A DNA stretch of 64,000 bases, taken from NCBI GenBank assembly GCA_958450365.1, contig CAUEEP010000736.1, positions 992,001 to 1,056,000 of the forward strand, in the 5' to 3' direction. This document shows, one piece after another, positions 1-11,620 of this stretch. Under the pieces are notes generated by a model. It did not search any database. It saw only the letters and a program-made list of their open reading frames with translations, and was not told the origin of the DNA. Every line of letters starts with the position of its first letter. Positions within the stretch are counted from its first letter, which is position 1. A program made the position numbers and the translations under genes. The stretch comes from Mesorhabditis belari (lineage: Eukaryota > Nematoda > Chromadorea > Rhabditida > Rhabditidae).

Positions 1-468
1 TATCTTTTTTGTTTTGAAAGCTTTTTGTCTATTTCTTTTTTTAAAATATTCGTTATTCTTTAGTGAACAAAATGCGTGTCGACAATCATATCCATCTTCG
101 CCATATCATGCTCTACCACTTCGAAAAGGGATGGTCTGCCGCAGAGTCGTTTCGCGATCTCAAAGAACTGGAGAAGCCCCAACGGACTACCACGTCAATC
201 GATCGCTCAAAAATTGGCAAACAAATAAGATCTACAACGATTTGGATGACTTGATAGACGATGTTAAAGCGTGGATTGCCTCCAAAGATCGTTTATTCTT
301 CGCTCGTGGAATCGATCGTCTTCCAAGCAAATGGCAATCAGTTATTGATGTAGGCGGTGAATATGCTCCAGAATAATCAATTAAACATATTTTTCTAACT
401 ATTTATGTTATTTTTTGTTAAATAAAATCATTTATAAAAGAAGTCCGGATAATTATGCATCAACCCAA
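1..468 (+). mobile_element. Mariner transposon relic, internally deleted, 3' part
   Basis: Residues at 72-160 read like the N-terminal helix-turn-helix of mariner transposases (HLRHIMLYHFEKGWSAAES), and 208-373 in another frame reads like the C-terminal end of the same protein (FFARGIDRLPSKWQSVI). The catalytic middle is missing and the two ends are out of frame, so this is a dead, internally deleted copy. The right end appears to be at 468, where a terminal sequence ending ATGCATCAACCCAA is followed by TA (469-470), the expected target site. The left end lies outside the window or has decayed. Not functional. Confidence 0.75.
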
Positions 469-470
469 TA

Positions 471-1884
471 GTTTTGGTTGTTCTTAATCTATTTTTCATG
501 ATTCATGAAAGGATTTTAATGAACGAGTCTGATAAACATCTTAAAAAAAGAGCTTTAACTGAAGTTAAAGACATTTTAAGCCCTTTCTTTTTGCTCACAA
601 GTGTTTTTTTTGTGTTGAAAAATAATGCTTATAAGAAAAATTGGTTTCATTGCTTAGCCACATCGATTCTCCCAGGCAAAATGCACAAAGTTTCAGCCTG
701 AAAGTAAAAGATCTCTCAAAATACTGATATACCGATGAATTCTGATCGCAATAAGCTTTTTCCACAAAAAAAATTCACCTTGTTTGTAACGAAAAACGGA
801 TCCGCGCATCTTCCATCGCTTCCGATCTTTTGTGCTTTCCCAATATGCTCATAAAAAGTGTCATAGAACTAAAACAATGAAAAGCTCCAGAAAAAGAATA
901 ACTTACATTCAAATTGCTTGGAGATTCGTGCATTCCTTTGACTAATTCCAATAGTTCTTTTGCTGAATCCTCCTCAATCAGATTTGGGACAAAATTCGCG
1001 AGATAATTCGTTTGACAAAACAAAATTGCCAGTCAAAAATCATTTAGCAGACATGAACGATTTCCATTCAAGTAAATTTTGAACTTACAAACGTTTCAAA
1101 GAAGTTATAGCTTCTGAAAGATCTAGTTTTGGTTGTTCTTAATCTATTTTTCATTATTTCAATGAACAAGTCTGATAAACATCTTAAAAAAAAGAGTTTA
1201 ACTGAAGTTAAAGACATTTTAAGTTTAATAAGCTGATTAAATATCTTCATTTTTCTAATATACTATGATTGAAAGGATATTTATCGCATTGGATTACATC
1301 TAAACTTTTAAAGTTTCAATTCTAAGTAAACCATTGTAAGCTAGTAATTTGTAAATGGGGAGTAAGCCAGTAAATTCCTTTTGTAAGCTATTGAAGCTGG
1401 AGATCAGTGTTAATATTTGTACGATTTAAATCATAAACTTAAACTAAACCGAAACCGTTATTCCTGTTGCAAAATTTTTCTTTTTTCTTTGCAAGTCAAA
1501 AAAAAAAAGTGAACAAATGAGGGGAGTCTCTCTGCTGCTTGCCTCTCACTACCCTTCCCTTCCAACTCTTCTCTCTTTTCTCCACTCAATTCCTTTTTCT
1601 CATGATGCTCATTTTTCTTCAAGCCATTCCTTTTCTTCTCCTTTTTTTTCTCAAATCGTTCCAGTAGGCATTCAAACCCGATTTCAATCTATTTCTCGAT
1701 GTAAAAAGATTTTCTGACCTTCATTTTTCTCCGTTTACCTTTCAAACTTGATTTTGAATGCCAATTTTTGAGAGTTAACTAGAAATTGATTATTTTCTTA
1801 TAGCGAAGATTCTTAATTTTTGTACATTTCTTTCTTTTTAAACTAATCAACTCTTGAATCAATAAACTCCGCAAAAAATTTTTT
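471..1884. repeat. Gene-free stretch with a direct repeat (471-580 and 1126-1222)
   Basis: A roughly 100-base segment that starts GTTTTGGTTGTTCTTAATC at 471 recurs at 1126 in the same orientation with small indels. The first copy begins immediately after the mariner right end, so the element may have inserted at the edge of a dispersed repeat. Apart from an AT-rich background and T-rich runs I see no exon-like structure here. Confidence 0.6.
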
Positions 1885-2281
1885 TTTTTCGCAACTTACT
1901 ATAACTTGCTTCTAAGTGGGCCAGTCTTTATGATTTTGGTGGCATTTTGTAGAACTCAATAAGTAGAACTCTGTAGAACTCAATAAGTAGAACTCTGTAG
2001 AACTCAATAAGTAGAACTCTGTAGAACTCAAAAGGAAACCAACATCATAAAAATTGGTCTACTTAGAAGCAAGTTATAGTGAGTTGCGCAAATGACCCAG
2101 TTACTCAAAAGCTCTTAATTTTTCTAAATCTCTTTAATACTTGAAACTTTATGCTTTATGACCTCCATTTTATGACGTTTATGACTTTTCTGACCTTCAT
2201 TTTTCTCAGTTTACCTTTCAAACTTGATTTTGAATGCCAATTTTTGAGAGTTAACTAGAAATTGATTATTTTCTTATAGCA
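1721..2281. repeat. 95-bp direct repeats flanking a MITE
   Basis: The segment 1721-1801 (reads TTCATTTTTCTCCGTTTACC and onward) recurs almost unchanged at 2187-2281. Between them lies a palindromic MITE. The following stretch (2281-2345) is a short palindrome around ATTTCTTATA. This is a local duplication, not coding. Confidence 0.6.
1885..2098. mobile_element. Palindromic MITE, GGGGTAGGCTA family (outer ends missing)
   Basis: The arms GCAACTTACTATAACTTGCT and, inverted, AGCAAGTTATAGTGAGTTGC flank a centre in which a 22-base unit (GTAGAACTCAATAAGTAGAA) is repeated three to four times. The arms match the MITEs at 4531, 13874 and 34198, but the outermost GGGGTAGGC bases are absent. No protein is encoded. 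Confidence 0.75.
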
Positions 2282-2751
2282 AATCTATTGATGAGAGTCT
2301 GTTATAAGAAAATAATCAATTTCTTATAACAAACTCTCATCAATACATTTGCTTTTCACCGAATATCAAGAACTTTAAACTTTTGAAAGAATTTGACTTC
2401 TTGAATGAGTAAGTGGCTCTCATACAAAAGAATTGGCTTCAATCTATTCGTTCTCATACTGACTAGAAGTAAAAAGGTTGAATGTTTCATCGAAAGCTGC
2501 TTTTTCTACGGAAATTTCGAAGGTTTCGTCAAAATCTCCTCGAATCCATCCTTTCTCTTTCCCTTTTCCCACTTACTTTCACAAGTCTCAGGAGATGTCA
2601 ATTCGAATTCTCTTCCCTTCTCATCATCTTTTCTCTTTTCTCTTTTCACAGAAACATTTCGACTCACTCAGAATCAGCTTTCTTCTTTGTTGATTGCAAT
2701 TCCTTGAATTCTGTTTTCAAACTTCGGTTTTCAAACTTTTAGATTACTAGT

Positions 2752-3380
2752 TTAGTGCATTTTCACTAGATAAACTACTTGCTTTTTACTAGATAAACTA
2801 TTGGGTTGGGGAGGATGAGTCGGCGCCAAACTTTAAAGGGACTTTTTGCACACATAAAGCCTTCTTTAAACATACGTTTGGTTTCATCAAAAGGATCCAC
2901 TATTTCTCTACAAAATCACTTTTGAGAGATTCCACAAAGCTTTTCTTTCGTGGAGTTTATGAACTTCCAAACGCAGCTGGTTAAAATGGCAAAGAGTCCG
3001 ACTCATCATTTGAACAGTTTCTTTCACATAAACCTTCTTTGGTGTTTATATAAAAAAGATAGAGCACATTCAATTACTTAAGTTGCCAAATTTGCAGGAA
3101 GATCCCACCAATGGTTTTTTCTAGATCACAGTTTGTAGTTTTTGTGAAAAAATGGCTTTTTCTTGAGCGGAGGCGCTGTTTGAATTTTCTTTTAAATGTC
3201 ATTTTGTAGAGAATTAGTTAACCATTCTACTCATATCAAACGCATATTATTTGACGAAGTCGAATAGAAGTTTTAGACATTTTTTCATTTTCGGCGCCGA
3301 CTCATTCTCCCCAACCCAATACTTGCTTTTTACTAGATAAACTACTTGCTTTTCACTAGATAAACTACTTGCTTTTCACA
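2752..3380. repeat. Minisatellite (ACTAGATAAACTACTTGCTTTT) split by a MITE
   Basis: Units of about 22-24 bases containing TAGATAAACTACTTGCTTTT occur at 2765-2800 and resume at 3322-3380. The array was continuous before the element at 2801-3319 inserted. Confidence 0.75.
2801..3319. mobile_element. Mariner-type MITE with TTGGGTTGGGG ends
   Basis: The ends are inverted repeats (TTGGGTTGGGGAGGATGAGT on the left; the complementary sequence ending CCCCAACCCAA on the right) and are bordered by TA on both sides (2799-2800 and 3320-3321). It is about 519 bases long with no transposase reading frame. The first bases, TTGGGTTG, match the end of the mariner relic at 1-468, which suggests mobilisation by a mariner-like transposase. 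Confidence 0.8.
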
Positions 3381-4530
3381 AATCTTTTATATCTCAAAGT
3401 TTTCTTTTAAATTATACCCTTTTAATACACTAAAAAATGAAGAAGAGTGTACCAGAAAATGTTTGTTTTCATTTTCATTCATTTTAGATTGCTTTAACAA
3501 GATGTAAAGATGTAAATATAGTAAAACGAAAGCAATTCTTTTTTTTTAAGGCGGTCGTTTTGTGTGAATTTTGCATAGATTCTTTGAAGGGTTTTTGAAA
3601 AGAGAGAAAAAGATGAGAGGAGCGGAGGGGAAAGAATTGTTTGCACTCGCACAAATCCCCCTTTACCCTCTCCGCTTTGAGAACAACTACCATTCTCTAA
3701 ACATAAATTTTTAGAAACAAGAATTTTGTTGTCTTGAATCTTGAATTATCTTGATTATCTTGATCAAAGTCTTTTAAATCACCATTAAACTTTTCTCTAT
3801 CTTGTCAAACACCCTAGAATCTACTCTAATTTTTGAAAGCATTTCAATTCTGTGATTTGTCAATTCTTTTTTTTAAGGATTTTGAATTCTGTGGATATTG
3901 AGTAAGATTGAACATTGATCCATTTCCAAAGAAGATTTCAAACTTTCAAAGCTTTTATTTAAGTTTAGCAAAAACTTCTTTTGAGAGTAAAGAAAAGTCA
4001 GAAAGAGGAACGTTCATTAAACTTAAAAGGTTATCAAAAGGAAAAGCTCATCATTAAAAGGAGTGCTATAATCATTATAAAGATAATTTTAAGCATTTAA
4101 AGCTTAGCTCAACTTTAGCAATCTTTTTTGCGAAGTACAAAAGGTACAAAAAGTACAAAAGTACAAAAGACCAAGTTAACGAGAAGTGAAAGGCAAAAAG
4201 TTAGGTAATTTTTAAACTTGGTTTAAGAAGAAGTTTTATCAGAAATCAAAAAAAGAGTTTTTTAGTCATTTCACCCGTTTCTTCATCTCCCAAGTACTTT
4301 ATATTGTCACTTTTCATTGTGTTTGTGTGAGTGAAATGATCAATGAAGCGAGACTATCGCATTTCAATCGCTCCCCTCTCCTTTCCTCTTCCTTTTCCCT
4401 TTCATTTTTCATTTTCTTTTCATATCAAAAATTCTCAATCTTTTATTTACCGATTTAAAAAAGAAAAAACGAGAAATTCTTTCTTAAACAACCGAATAAT
4501 TTTTGTGTATTTCTTTCTTTTTAAACTCAT
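3381..4530. repeat. Gene-free; arm of a large inverted repeat (about 3780-4295)
   Basis: The sequence from about 3780 to 4295 recurs in reverse complement at 7679-8265, and part of it again at about 8700-8905. Shared landmarks are the stretch containing CACCCGTTTCTTCATCTCCC and the runs rich in AAAAGTACAAAAG. No gene is recognisable in the arms. Confidence 0.6.
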
Positions 4531-5161
4531 GGGGTAGGCTAATTTCCGCAATTTTTTTTTTTGCGCAACTGGATCGTTTGCGCAACTCGCCATACCTTTT
4601 TTCTAAGTGGACCAATCTTTATGATTTTAGTTTTATTTTGTAGATCTCAATAAGTGCAACAAGATGAAACCAAAAGCATAAAGATTGGTGCACTAAGAAG
4701 AAAGGTATGACGAGTTGCGGAAATTAGCCTACTCCGAGAATTCGGCTATATGCCTAACTTTTCATGCTCTATCTTTTTTCTATTAACATCAAAAAGGGTT
4801 TATGTGACAGAAAGTGCTGAAATCGCTTCAACGAGTGTTTATCATTTTTGGTTTCTCAACTTCTTGCCCCCCTAGAAATCTATAAAATTGAAGCTTTACT
4901 AAATCTTCTACCAATCTTGGACCAATCTTTATGATTTTGATTTCATTTTGTAGATCTCAATAAGTGTAACAAAATGAAATCAAAATCATAAAGATTGGCC
5001 CACTTAGAAGAAAGGTATGGCGAGTTGCGCAAACGATCCAGTTGCGCAAACGATCCAGTTGCGCAAACGATCCAGTTGCGCAAACGATCCAGTTGCGCAA
5101 ACGATCCAGTTGCGCAAACGATCCAGTTGCGCAAAAAAATTTGCGGAAATTAACCTACCCC
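4531..5161. mobile_element. Composite GGGGTAGGCTA-family MITE with expanded end
   Basis: The left end GGGGTAGGCTAATTTCCGCA is at 4531 and the right end ...AATTAACCTACCCC finishes at 5161. A complete palindromic unit spans about 4531-4735, and a second half-unit begins near 4918. The right terminal repeat holds a tandem array (see 5031). No coding capacity. Confidence 0.75.
5031..5141. repeat. 17-bp tandem array inside a MITE end
   Basis: Six full units plus a partial unit of GTTGCGCAAACGATCCA run head to tail. Other family members carry this motif only once per end, so the array is an expansion of the terminal repeat itself. The open frame across it is an artefact of the repeat. Confidence 0.9.
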
Positions 5162-5525
5162 AAACTAATCACTCTTGAATCGATTTATTTCTTTACATCT
5201 ACTTATTTTGTCTAAATTCATTTATATCATTGTTACTAACTCTTTGAAATGTTTTAAAAGCTGTTAATTTTTCTAAATCTCTTTAATACTTGAAACTTTA
5301 TGCTTTTTGTGATTCACTTATATTCGAATTTTATTTTTATACAGAAATTATCCGAAATTTGTAAAGGTTAAGCTTTAAATTTGGTTTTTATCTTGAAAAC
5401 TTGTTTAAAGCTTTGTTTAATTTGACTTTAAAACCAGCTACAATTTGACTTATGAAAATCTGATTAACAATTTTGGCTTATAAAAGCTTTAGAGAACAAA
5501 AAGTACCTGCATACTTTAAAGAAAT

Positions 5526-5967
5526 GGGAGTGGGACAAATGCGACCTTTTTTTTGCGCACCCGGACATTTGCGCACCTTTTTTCGCGTTTTAAAAAAGCT
5601 CTAAACGCTAATATTAATCAATTTCTATTCCAAAAGTTGTTTTTCTAGGTAATTTGAGGGCGTAGAATCGAAATTTTGACATATCAGAGCTTGTGGAACC
5701 AATTTGAAAGACAAAACGGCTAGGTCAAATTACAGAAAATTGTCGATTTTTCTCTTTGTATAACTCCGTCCGTTCGCTTCCACGCGCTCTGTTATGTCAA
5801 AATTTCGATTCTACGCCCTCAAATTACCTAGAAAAACAACTTTTGGAATAGAAATTGATTAATATTAGCTTTTAGAGCTTTTTTAAAACGCGAAAAAAGG
5901 TGCGCTAATGGGCAAGGTGCGCAAATGTCCGGGTGCACAAAAAAAAGGTCGCATTTGTCCCACTTCC
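5526..5967. mobile_element. Palindromic MITE, GGGAGTGGGACAAATGCG family
   Basis: The left arm begins GGGAGTGGGACAAATGCGAC and the right arm is its reverse complement with a few changes. The inner palindrome includes TTTCTAGGTAATTTGAGGGC. A second copy lies at 61149-61628 and a fragment at 37269-37331. No protein encoded. Confidence 0.85.
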
Positions 5968-5994
5968 TAAAGAATTATTTATTTAAGTTGAAGA

Positions 5995-6085
5995 ACTTAA
6001 AAACTATTTAAGTTTTTAAGTTGAATACTTAAATAGTTTTTAAGTATTCAACTTAAATACTTAAAAACTATTTAAGTTGAAAAAC
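5995..6085. repeat. Palindromic simple repeat (TTTAAGTT/AACTTAAA)
   Basis: Alternating copies of ACTTAAATAGTTTTTAAGT and its complement form a near-perfect AT hairpin. Confidence 0.7.
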
Positions 6086-6589
6086 TAGCTTAAGATTTAA
6101 AAATTGATTGACCAAAGTTTTTTCTTGCTTTCTTGCTGATAGAATTTTACTGCTTATCACCTTCTTAAAGAATGTTTACTCATTTTTCTAATATTTAATT
6201 TCATCCCATCTTGCAAAACAATTTTCCATACAAAACCCCGCAAAAATGCTATTACATTTCACTCTTTTCTCTTTAAAATTTGTTAAACTACTTGAAAACG
6301 AATGTTTTTCTCTTAGAGATCAATTTCCTTTTCTCTTTTCTTCATTTCCCTTTTCCAAATCTCATATTTACGCAGCTTCACCAACGGTTTTTGTCACTCG
6401 ACAAATATTCGCAGAAAAAAAAATGGATTAAGATTTAGAAAATTGTTTTTCAAAAATTTTGCAAATCCTTTCCTAATCCTTTCAGCAATTTTTATTGATT
6501 TCTTAAAATGAAAATTTTTAGAAATGTCTCTTTGGAAGTCAAGTAATGATTTGAATCGAGAGACACCAACGCACAAATCGAGTCAGTTC

Positions 6590-6738
6590 TTTAACATTTA
6601 ACAATAAACAATAAACAATGAACAATAAACAATAAACAATAAACAATAAACAATAAACAATAAACAATAAACAATAAACAATAAACAATAAACAATTAAC
6701 AATTAACAATTAACAATTAACAATTAACAATTTAACAG
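6590..6738. repeat. Heptamer microsatellite (AATAAAC)n
   Basis: About 20 head-to-tail copies of the seven-base unit AATAAAC drift to AATTAAC in the last few copies. It is followed by a palindrome around AACACATAAACTCTATTTTAGAG. No gene. Confidence 0.9.
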
Positions 6739-7036
6739 CTCTTTAACATAAAAAGCAAGAAACACATAAACTCTATTTTAGAGTTTATGTGTTTCTGGTG
6801 ATTCAAAATTATATACAAAATTGCTTTTTAATTTATTCATTGATAAACCCTCACTAATTTCTACTCTAAAATGCTCTAATTGAGCTGTAGCTCTTAAAAA
6901 CTAATACTTATTTACTATAAAAGGTAATATTTACGAGTAATATTAAAACATTGGTCATTACTCAGTATATTTTGATCGATCTCTATGTTAAAACTCTATA
7001 AACACATTTAAATTCTTATCTTAAACTTATAAAACC

Positions 7037-7293
7037 TACCGTAAAGACTCTAATAGTACCCCAGCCCCGGTGCGGAGCGTTGCGTAGTCTAGCTTTGAAC
7101 GAGTTTTTCTCGACACTGGTTTATGCTACAATGCGGGCTTAGGTATCAAAAAATAGCTGAAATTCAGGGCTAATTTTTGATACCTAAGACGCATTTTTTG
7201 AAAGTATGGGTGCTTTGCAAAAAATGAAATACTAAAGACTACGCGACTACGCGACTGTACGAGGGGGGGGGTACTATTACAGTGTTTACGGTA
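7037..7293. mobile_element. Palindromic MITE, ACCGTAAATACTGTAATAGTACCCC family
   Basis: Starts TACCGTAAAGACTCTAATAG and ends in the complement of TACCGTAAACACTGTAATAG. It contains the inner palindrome around AGGTATCAAAAAATAGCTG that is diagnostic of the family. Sister copies lie at 24117, 24809 and 63398 (truncated). About 257 bases, non-coding. Confidence 0.85.
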
Positions 7294-7335
7294 AATAAAG
7301 CTTTTTACTGAGGTTTAATTGATTACATCTTGCAG

Positions 7336-7441
7336 ATCGTTGGCGAGCCAGCTCAAACTCAGTAGCGATTTTCTCAAACAAACATCCAACAACATCAAAG
7401 CAATCAGATGGTTTGCTAAAGAGAGCGCTGAGTTTTCAGGT
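7336..7441 (+). other. Isolated exon-like segment, doubtful
   Basis: A well-formed acceptor (TCTTGCAG) precedes an open stretch that reads SLASQLKLSSDFLKQTSNNI and then IRWFAKESAEFS, and it ends at a donor (CAG|GTAAAA). No partner exon was found on either side and the peptide resembles no family I know. It could be a remnant of a gene broken by the surrounding repeats, or chance. Confidence 0.2.
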
Positions 7442-7678
7442 AAAAAGATTTTGAAAAATTTTCTGTTCCCGATTTTTTGTTCTCAAAATTTGCATATTGT
7501 TAGTCTAAAATTGACAAATGTTAGCTGAAAAGAGAAAGGAAATGGTGGCGTGAAATGACCAAATCGAATAGAGGAAAGGGAATGCAAATTGAAGACAAGA
7601 CTCTAAGGGGATTTCTTTTTGATTTGGGGTAGAAAGGGTTAGGGAAACGGAGGGAAAAAGGGATTACATTGACCCTTG

Positions 7679-8265
7679 GGAGATGAAGAAACGGGTGAAA
7701 TGACTAAAGCACTCTTTTTCTGATTCTCACAGAACTTCTTCTTAAACCAAGTTTAAGAATTACCTAACTTTTTGCCTTTCACTTCTTGTTAACTTGGTCT
7801 TTTATACCTTTTATACACTACTGGACAATGAAATATGATATTTGAAAAACGATCGTCACTTTCGCGCGTCTGTAACTCCCTTGTCTTTACCGCATTTCTA
7901 AATACTAATATTACCATTGTGTAGCCCTTGAAAAGAGCTTTCAGAAAATGTATAGCATTAATAGTTTAAACTCAAAGACAAAGGAGTTACAGACGCGCGA
8001 AAGTGACGATCGTTTTTCAAATATCATATTTCATTGTCCAGTACTCTACCTTTTGTACCTTTTGTACTTCGCAAAACAGATTGCTAAAGTTGAGCTAAGC
8101 TTTGAATGCTTAAAATTATCTTTATAATGATTATAGCACTCCTTTTAATGATGAGCTTTTCCTTTTGATAACCTTTTAAGTTTAATGAACGTTCCTCTTT
8201 CTGACTTTTCTTTACTCTCAAAAGAAGTTTTTGCTAAACTTAAATAAAAGCTTTGAAAGCTTTAA
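7679..8265. repeat. Inverted copy of 3780-4295, carrying a MITE
   Basis: This is the reverse complement of the left arm, interrupted at 7821-8041 by a TA-flanked palindrome. A shorter related segment continues at about 8700-8905, where TTCTTCACCAATTCATCTAG motifs recur. 8270-9400 also holds short direct repeats of this motif (8570, 8915, 9015), with no exon structure. Confidence 0.6.
7821..8041. mobile_element. Palindromic MITE with CTGGACAATG ends
   Basis: The ends read CTGGACAATGAAATATGATA and its complement, bordered by TA at 7819-7820 and 8042-8043. Long arms (CGATCGTCACTTTCGCGCGT) make it a strong hairpin. About 221 bases, non-coding. It lies inside one arm of the 3.8/7.7 kb inverted repeat and is absent from the other arm, so it inserted after the duplication. 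Confidence 0.85.
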
Positions 8266-9409
8266 ATCCTCTTTGCTAATGGATTATAACACTTTTTTGA
8301 CACTAAACTTTTTCATTTTTGATAACTTTTTTTAAATTTGAGAAGTCTTTATCTAATCTAGGACAAAGAGCTTTGTTGTAGACTTGGATTTCGAGACAAA
8401 TTAAAATCAAATTTGATTTGCGTTCAGAAGAAATCAAATAGAACATGAATGTCTTTTGAATTTTGAGAATCCTTCTCGAGAAGAACTTCTTGATGTATTG
8501 CTTTTTGAGATTAGATTGCATTTTAATCCTTATGAAGTCAGAAAGATCTAGTCAGAAACATTAGCATTTCTTCACCAATTCACCTAGAACTCTTCTTTTG
8601 AATAATGAGAATCCTTCTTGAGAAGAACTTCTTGATGTATTAGCTTCTTCAGTCCTTCAATAATTCAAACAGGATCTTTTAGATGAATTGGTGAAGAAAT
8701 GTGAAGAAAAGAAGTTTGCTAAACTTAAATAAAAGCATTGAAAGCTTGAAATCTTCTTTGGAAATGGATCAATGTTCAATCTTACTCAATATCCACAGAA
8801 TTCAAAATCCTTCAAAAAAAAGAATTGACAAATCGCAGAATTGAAATGCTTTCAAAAATTAGAGTAGATTCTGGAGTTTTTGACAAGATAGAGAAAAGTT
8901 TAATGATGATTTCTTCACCAATTCATCTAGAACTCTTCTTTTGAATAATGAGAATCCTTCTTGATGTATTAGCTTCTTCAGTCCTTCAATAATTCAAACA
9001 GGATCTTTTAGATGAATTGGTGAAGAAATGCTCATGTTTCTGACTAGATCTTTCATAAGGATTAAAATCTAATCTAATCTCAAAAAGCAATTTGATAAAC
9101 TGGGATCTTTCAAGGGGTTCTTTATAGGGGTTTTTTCGCATAAGAGGGGCTTGCTATGAAGTGCCTCCTTTTTTGAACACTCTTCCCTGTTCCCATATGA
9201 AATGGCAATAAATCCTCCATCTAAAAAACCCCATTTTTTCTCTCGAACAACTTTATCAAGACTTTTCCTTTATTTGAATTGAAAAACTACAAAGTTCTCG
9301 AATTTTTCGAGACTATTCCTGCAATTTGAATCTTGAAAAGAACTCTTCTCAGGTTTTTAACCATTTTATTTTTTAAATCTTAAATCTAGTCCTGGGCTTG
9401 GGAAAGATT

Positions 9410-9633
9410 TACCATATTTTCTCTAATAGTAGTGCACCCTGATAGCAGTGCCTAAATTCCTTGAAATCTCGAGAACCGCTTATCAGAACCGATCGATGTG
9501 GGGTCGAAAAAAGTAGCTAACGATGAGATCTAGTGGGGGATTTGAGTGTTGAGCTTCTGCAAAAGCTTGGAAACCGGAGAATAGTCATCAACTCGGCTCG
9601 TCGGGGTGCACTACTATTAGAGAAAATACGGTA
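9410..9633. mobile_element. MITE, ACCGTATTTTCTCTAATAGTAG family, copy 1
   Basis: The terminal repeats (TACCATATTTTCTCTAATAG on the left; the complement of TACCGTATTTTCTCTAATAG on the right) flank about 220 bases. Copies occur at 13058 and 22340. No reading frame. Confidence 0.85.
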
Positions 9634-9929
9634 TTCCTGAAATTTGAATCTTGAAAAGAACTCTTCTCAGCTTTTTAACCATTTTACTTTTTAAATTTCA
9701 AACATTTTCTGCAATTTCCCACCAATTTTTACTTCAATAATAGCTTAAGAAAAAGAAAAATAAAGAAGAAAAAGAAAGAAGACAACGCTTTAAGAAAAAG
9801 CTTCTTTAAGAAAAAGCTATCATTTTTGATAAAATGATAAGCCTTTACAAAGAAAATTCGTTTCGTTTTACTCAAAAAAACAGTTAGTCATATTTTCACA
9901 ATTCTCTATTGAAAACTTGTTATTTTAAG

Positions 9930-10205
9930 GCTTTTACAAGCTTTAAAATTAGCTTTAAACTAAGTGTAAAAGCTTTTGCAAGCTTTTACACTTAGTTTAA
10001 AGCTAATTTTAAGCTTTTACAAGCTTTTACAGATAGTTTAAAGCTAATTGTAAGCTTTTACAAGCTTTTACAAATAGTTTAAAGCTAATTTTAAGCTTTT
10101 ACAAGCTTTTACACTTAGTTTAAAGCTAATTTTAAGCTTTTACAAGCTTTTACACTTAGTTTAAAGCTAATTTTAAGCTTCTACAAGCTTTTACAAATAG
10201 TTTCT
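9930..10205. repeat. Minisatellite, about 41-bp unit, roughly six copies
   Basis: Units contain AGCTTTTACAAGCTTTTACA followed by CTTAGTTTAAAGCTAATTTT. The unit itself contains the palindrome TACAAGCTTTTAC/AAGCTT. Confidence 0.85.
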
Positions 10206-11600
10206 AAGCAAACTGCTGAAAATTTCTTGAAATTTCAATGAAGAATTGCTTAACTAAATGCTTTAACTTTTAAAAAATAAATAGTTTTTTAAAAATTTTT
10301 TTACAACCGAAATCCTTTTCAAAATGAGATTTCAAAGAGCTGATGGGAAAAAAAGCAAAAAAAAGCGGCATTGCCTTTTTCGACGCGGCGTTGAAAGCAA
10401 CGGATTTCCCCTTTTTCCTTTTTTCTCATGTATACATCGGAATTCAGCCGCTTTTGCAGTAGTTTTGCGGGTTTTTGAAAAAAAAACAGCTGATTTATTA
10501 TGCTTTTCCTTTTCGATTTCACTATAAAGTTAGTATTTTAGTATTTTAAAAGTAAAAATTGTTTACTTATCATAAAAATTTCTAGAAAAATAGATTTTAA
10601 AAATTCCATTTGCTTGAGCAATTGACTGACTCTAAAATTTCAAAAATTAACCTATTCTTAACAAATCGTTTCAATTTAATTTAACATAATCAACAACGAA
10701 ATTCCTGTGATAGTTTATCAGAAAGTTCTCTTCACAAATTTCCCCCCTTTTTCCAACACAGCAACAGCTCATTTTTCAATCGTTAAATTTTCTTTTTTCT
10801 TTCCTTTCTTTTCTCTTCTTTCTTTTTCTTTCTTTTCCTTTCTTTTCTTTTCTTTCTTTTCTTTTTCCAGTCAGTTGTTTGAGAAAAAATGTGAAAAAAT
10901 GAGGTGTAAATGGGTGAGTAAAAAGAAAAAAACATTATTGACAAGGCTATTTTACTTTTTTTTTGACTATTTGACAAGACTATTTTACTATTTTACTTTC
11001 TTAAAAATGATTTTCATTTGTTTTCTTCTTCTTCTTTAACTGCTTTAAAATAAAACAATTCTTAAGCTTATTTAAAGATATTCAGCTATTTTTATTGAGT
11101 CAGAAATATTTAAACAAGGCTTTGCAGGCTTTAAATAGGCTCTAAAGCAGATCCAATTGCTAGACCAGTTAAGGGAGAATGCTAGGTCTAAGAGCTTCTT
11201 GTTAGACTTAGCTGTTAGACTGACTTAGCTCTTATCCAAGACACCAAGCACTCACTGCACAGCTCGACAAATACCTAAAAGAAAGAACTAAACGATTGCA
11301 ACGAGATTGTAGCTTTTTTTCATAACAATCTTTATATTTTAACGGAAACACACCGTTTCTGGTAAAGTCCAAGGTTTGTGCGCTTCACAGCCTTTTCCAT
11401 AACATTTAAAAGGCTGAAAAAGTTTTTCATCTTACCAAATCTTCATTGAAATTCAGAACAAATCCGATTCTCTCTAAGATTCCCTTTCAAAAAAAACGGA
11501 TTGAATTCCCATTTTCTCTTTTTAACAGAACTTCTCAAAGAAATCTCTTTTTTTACTACATTCACTTTACTTCATTTTATCCTTTAACTGAATATCTCTT
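10206..11600. other. Gene-free stretch with a polypyrimidine tract
   Basis: 10785-10870 is an almost pure C/T run (TTTCTTTTCCTTTCTTTTCT and similar). The remaining sequence is AT-rich intergenic DNA. Reading frames that cross the tract are low-complexity Ser/Phe or Lys/Arg strings, not genes. Confidence 0.6.
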
Positions 11601-11620
11601 TAATTTCTAGGCATTTCACT

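Noticed and set aside
4943..5134. Minus-strand frame with repeated Arg-Asn-Trp-Ile motifs
   Set aside because: Produced entirely by the 17-base tandem array in a MITE end.
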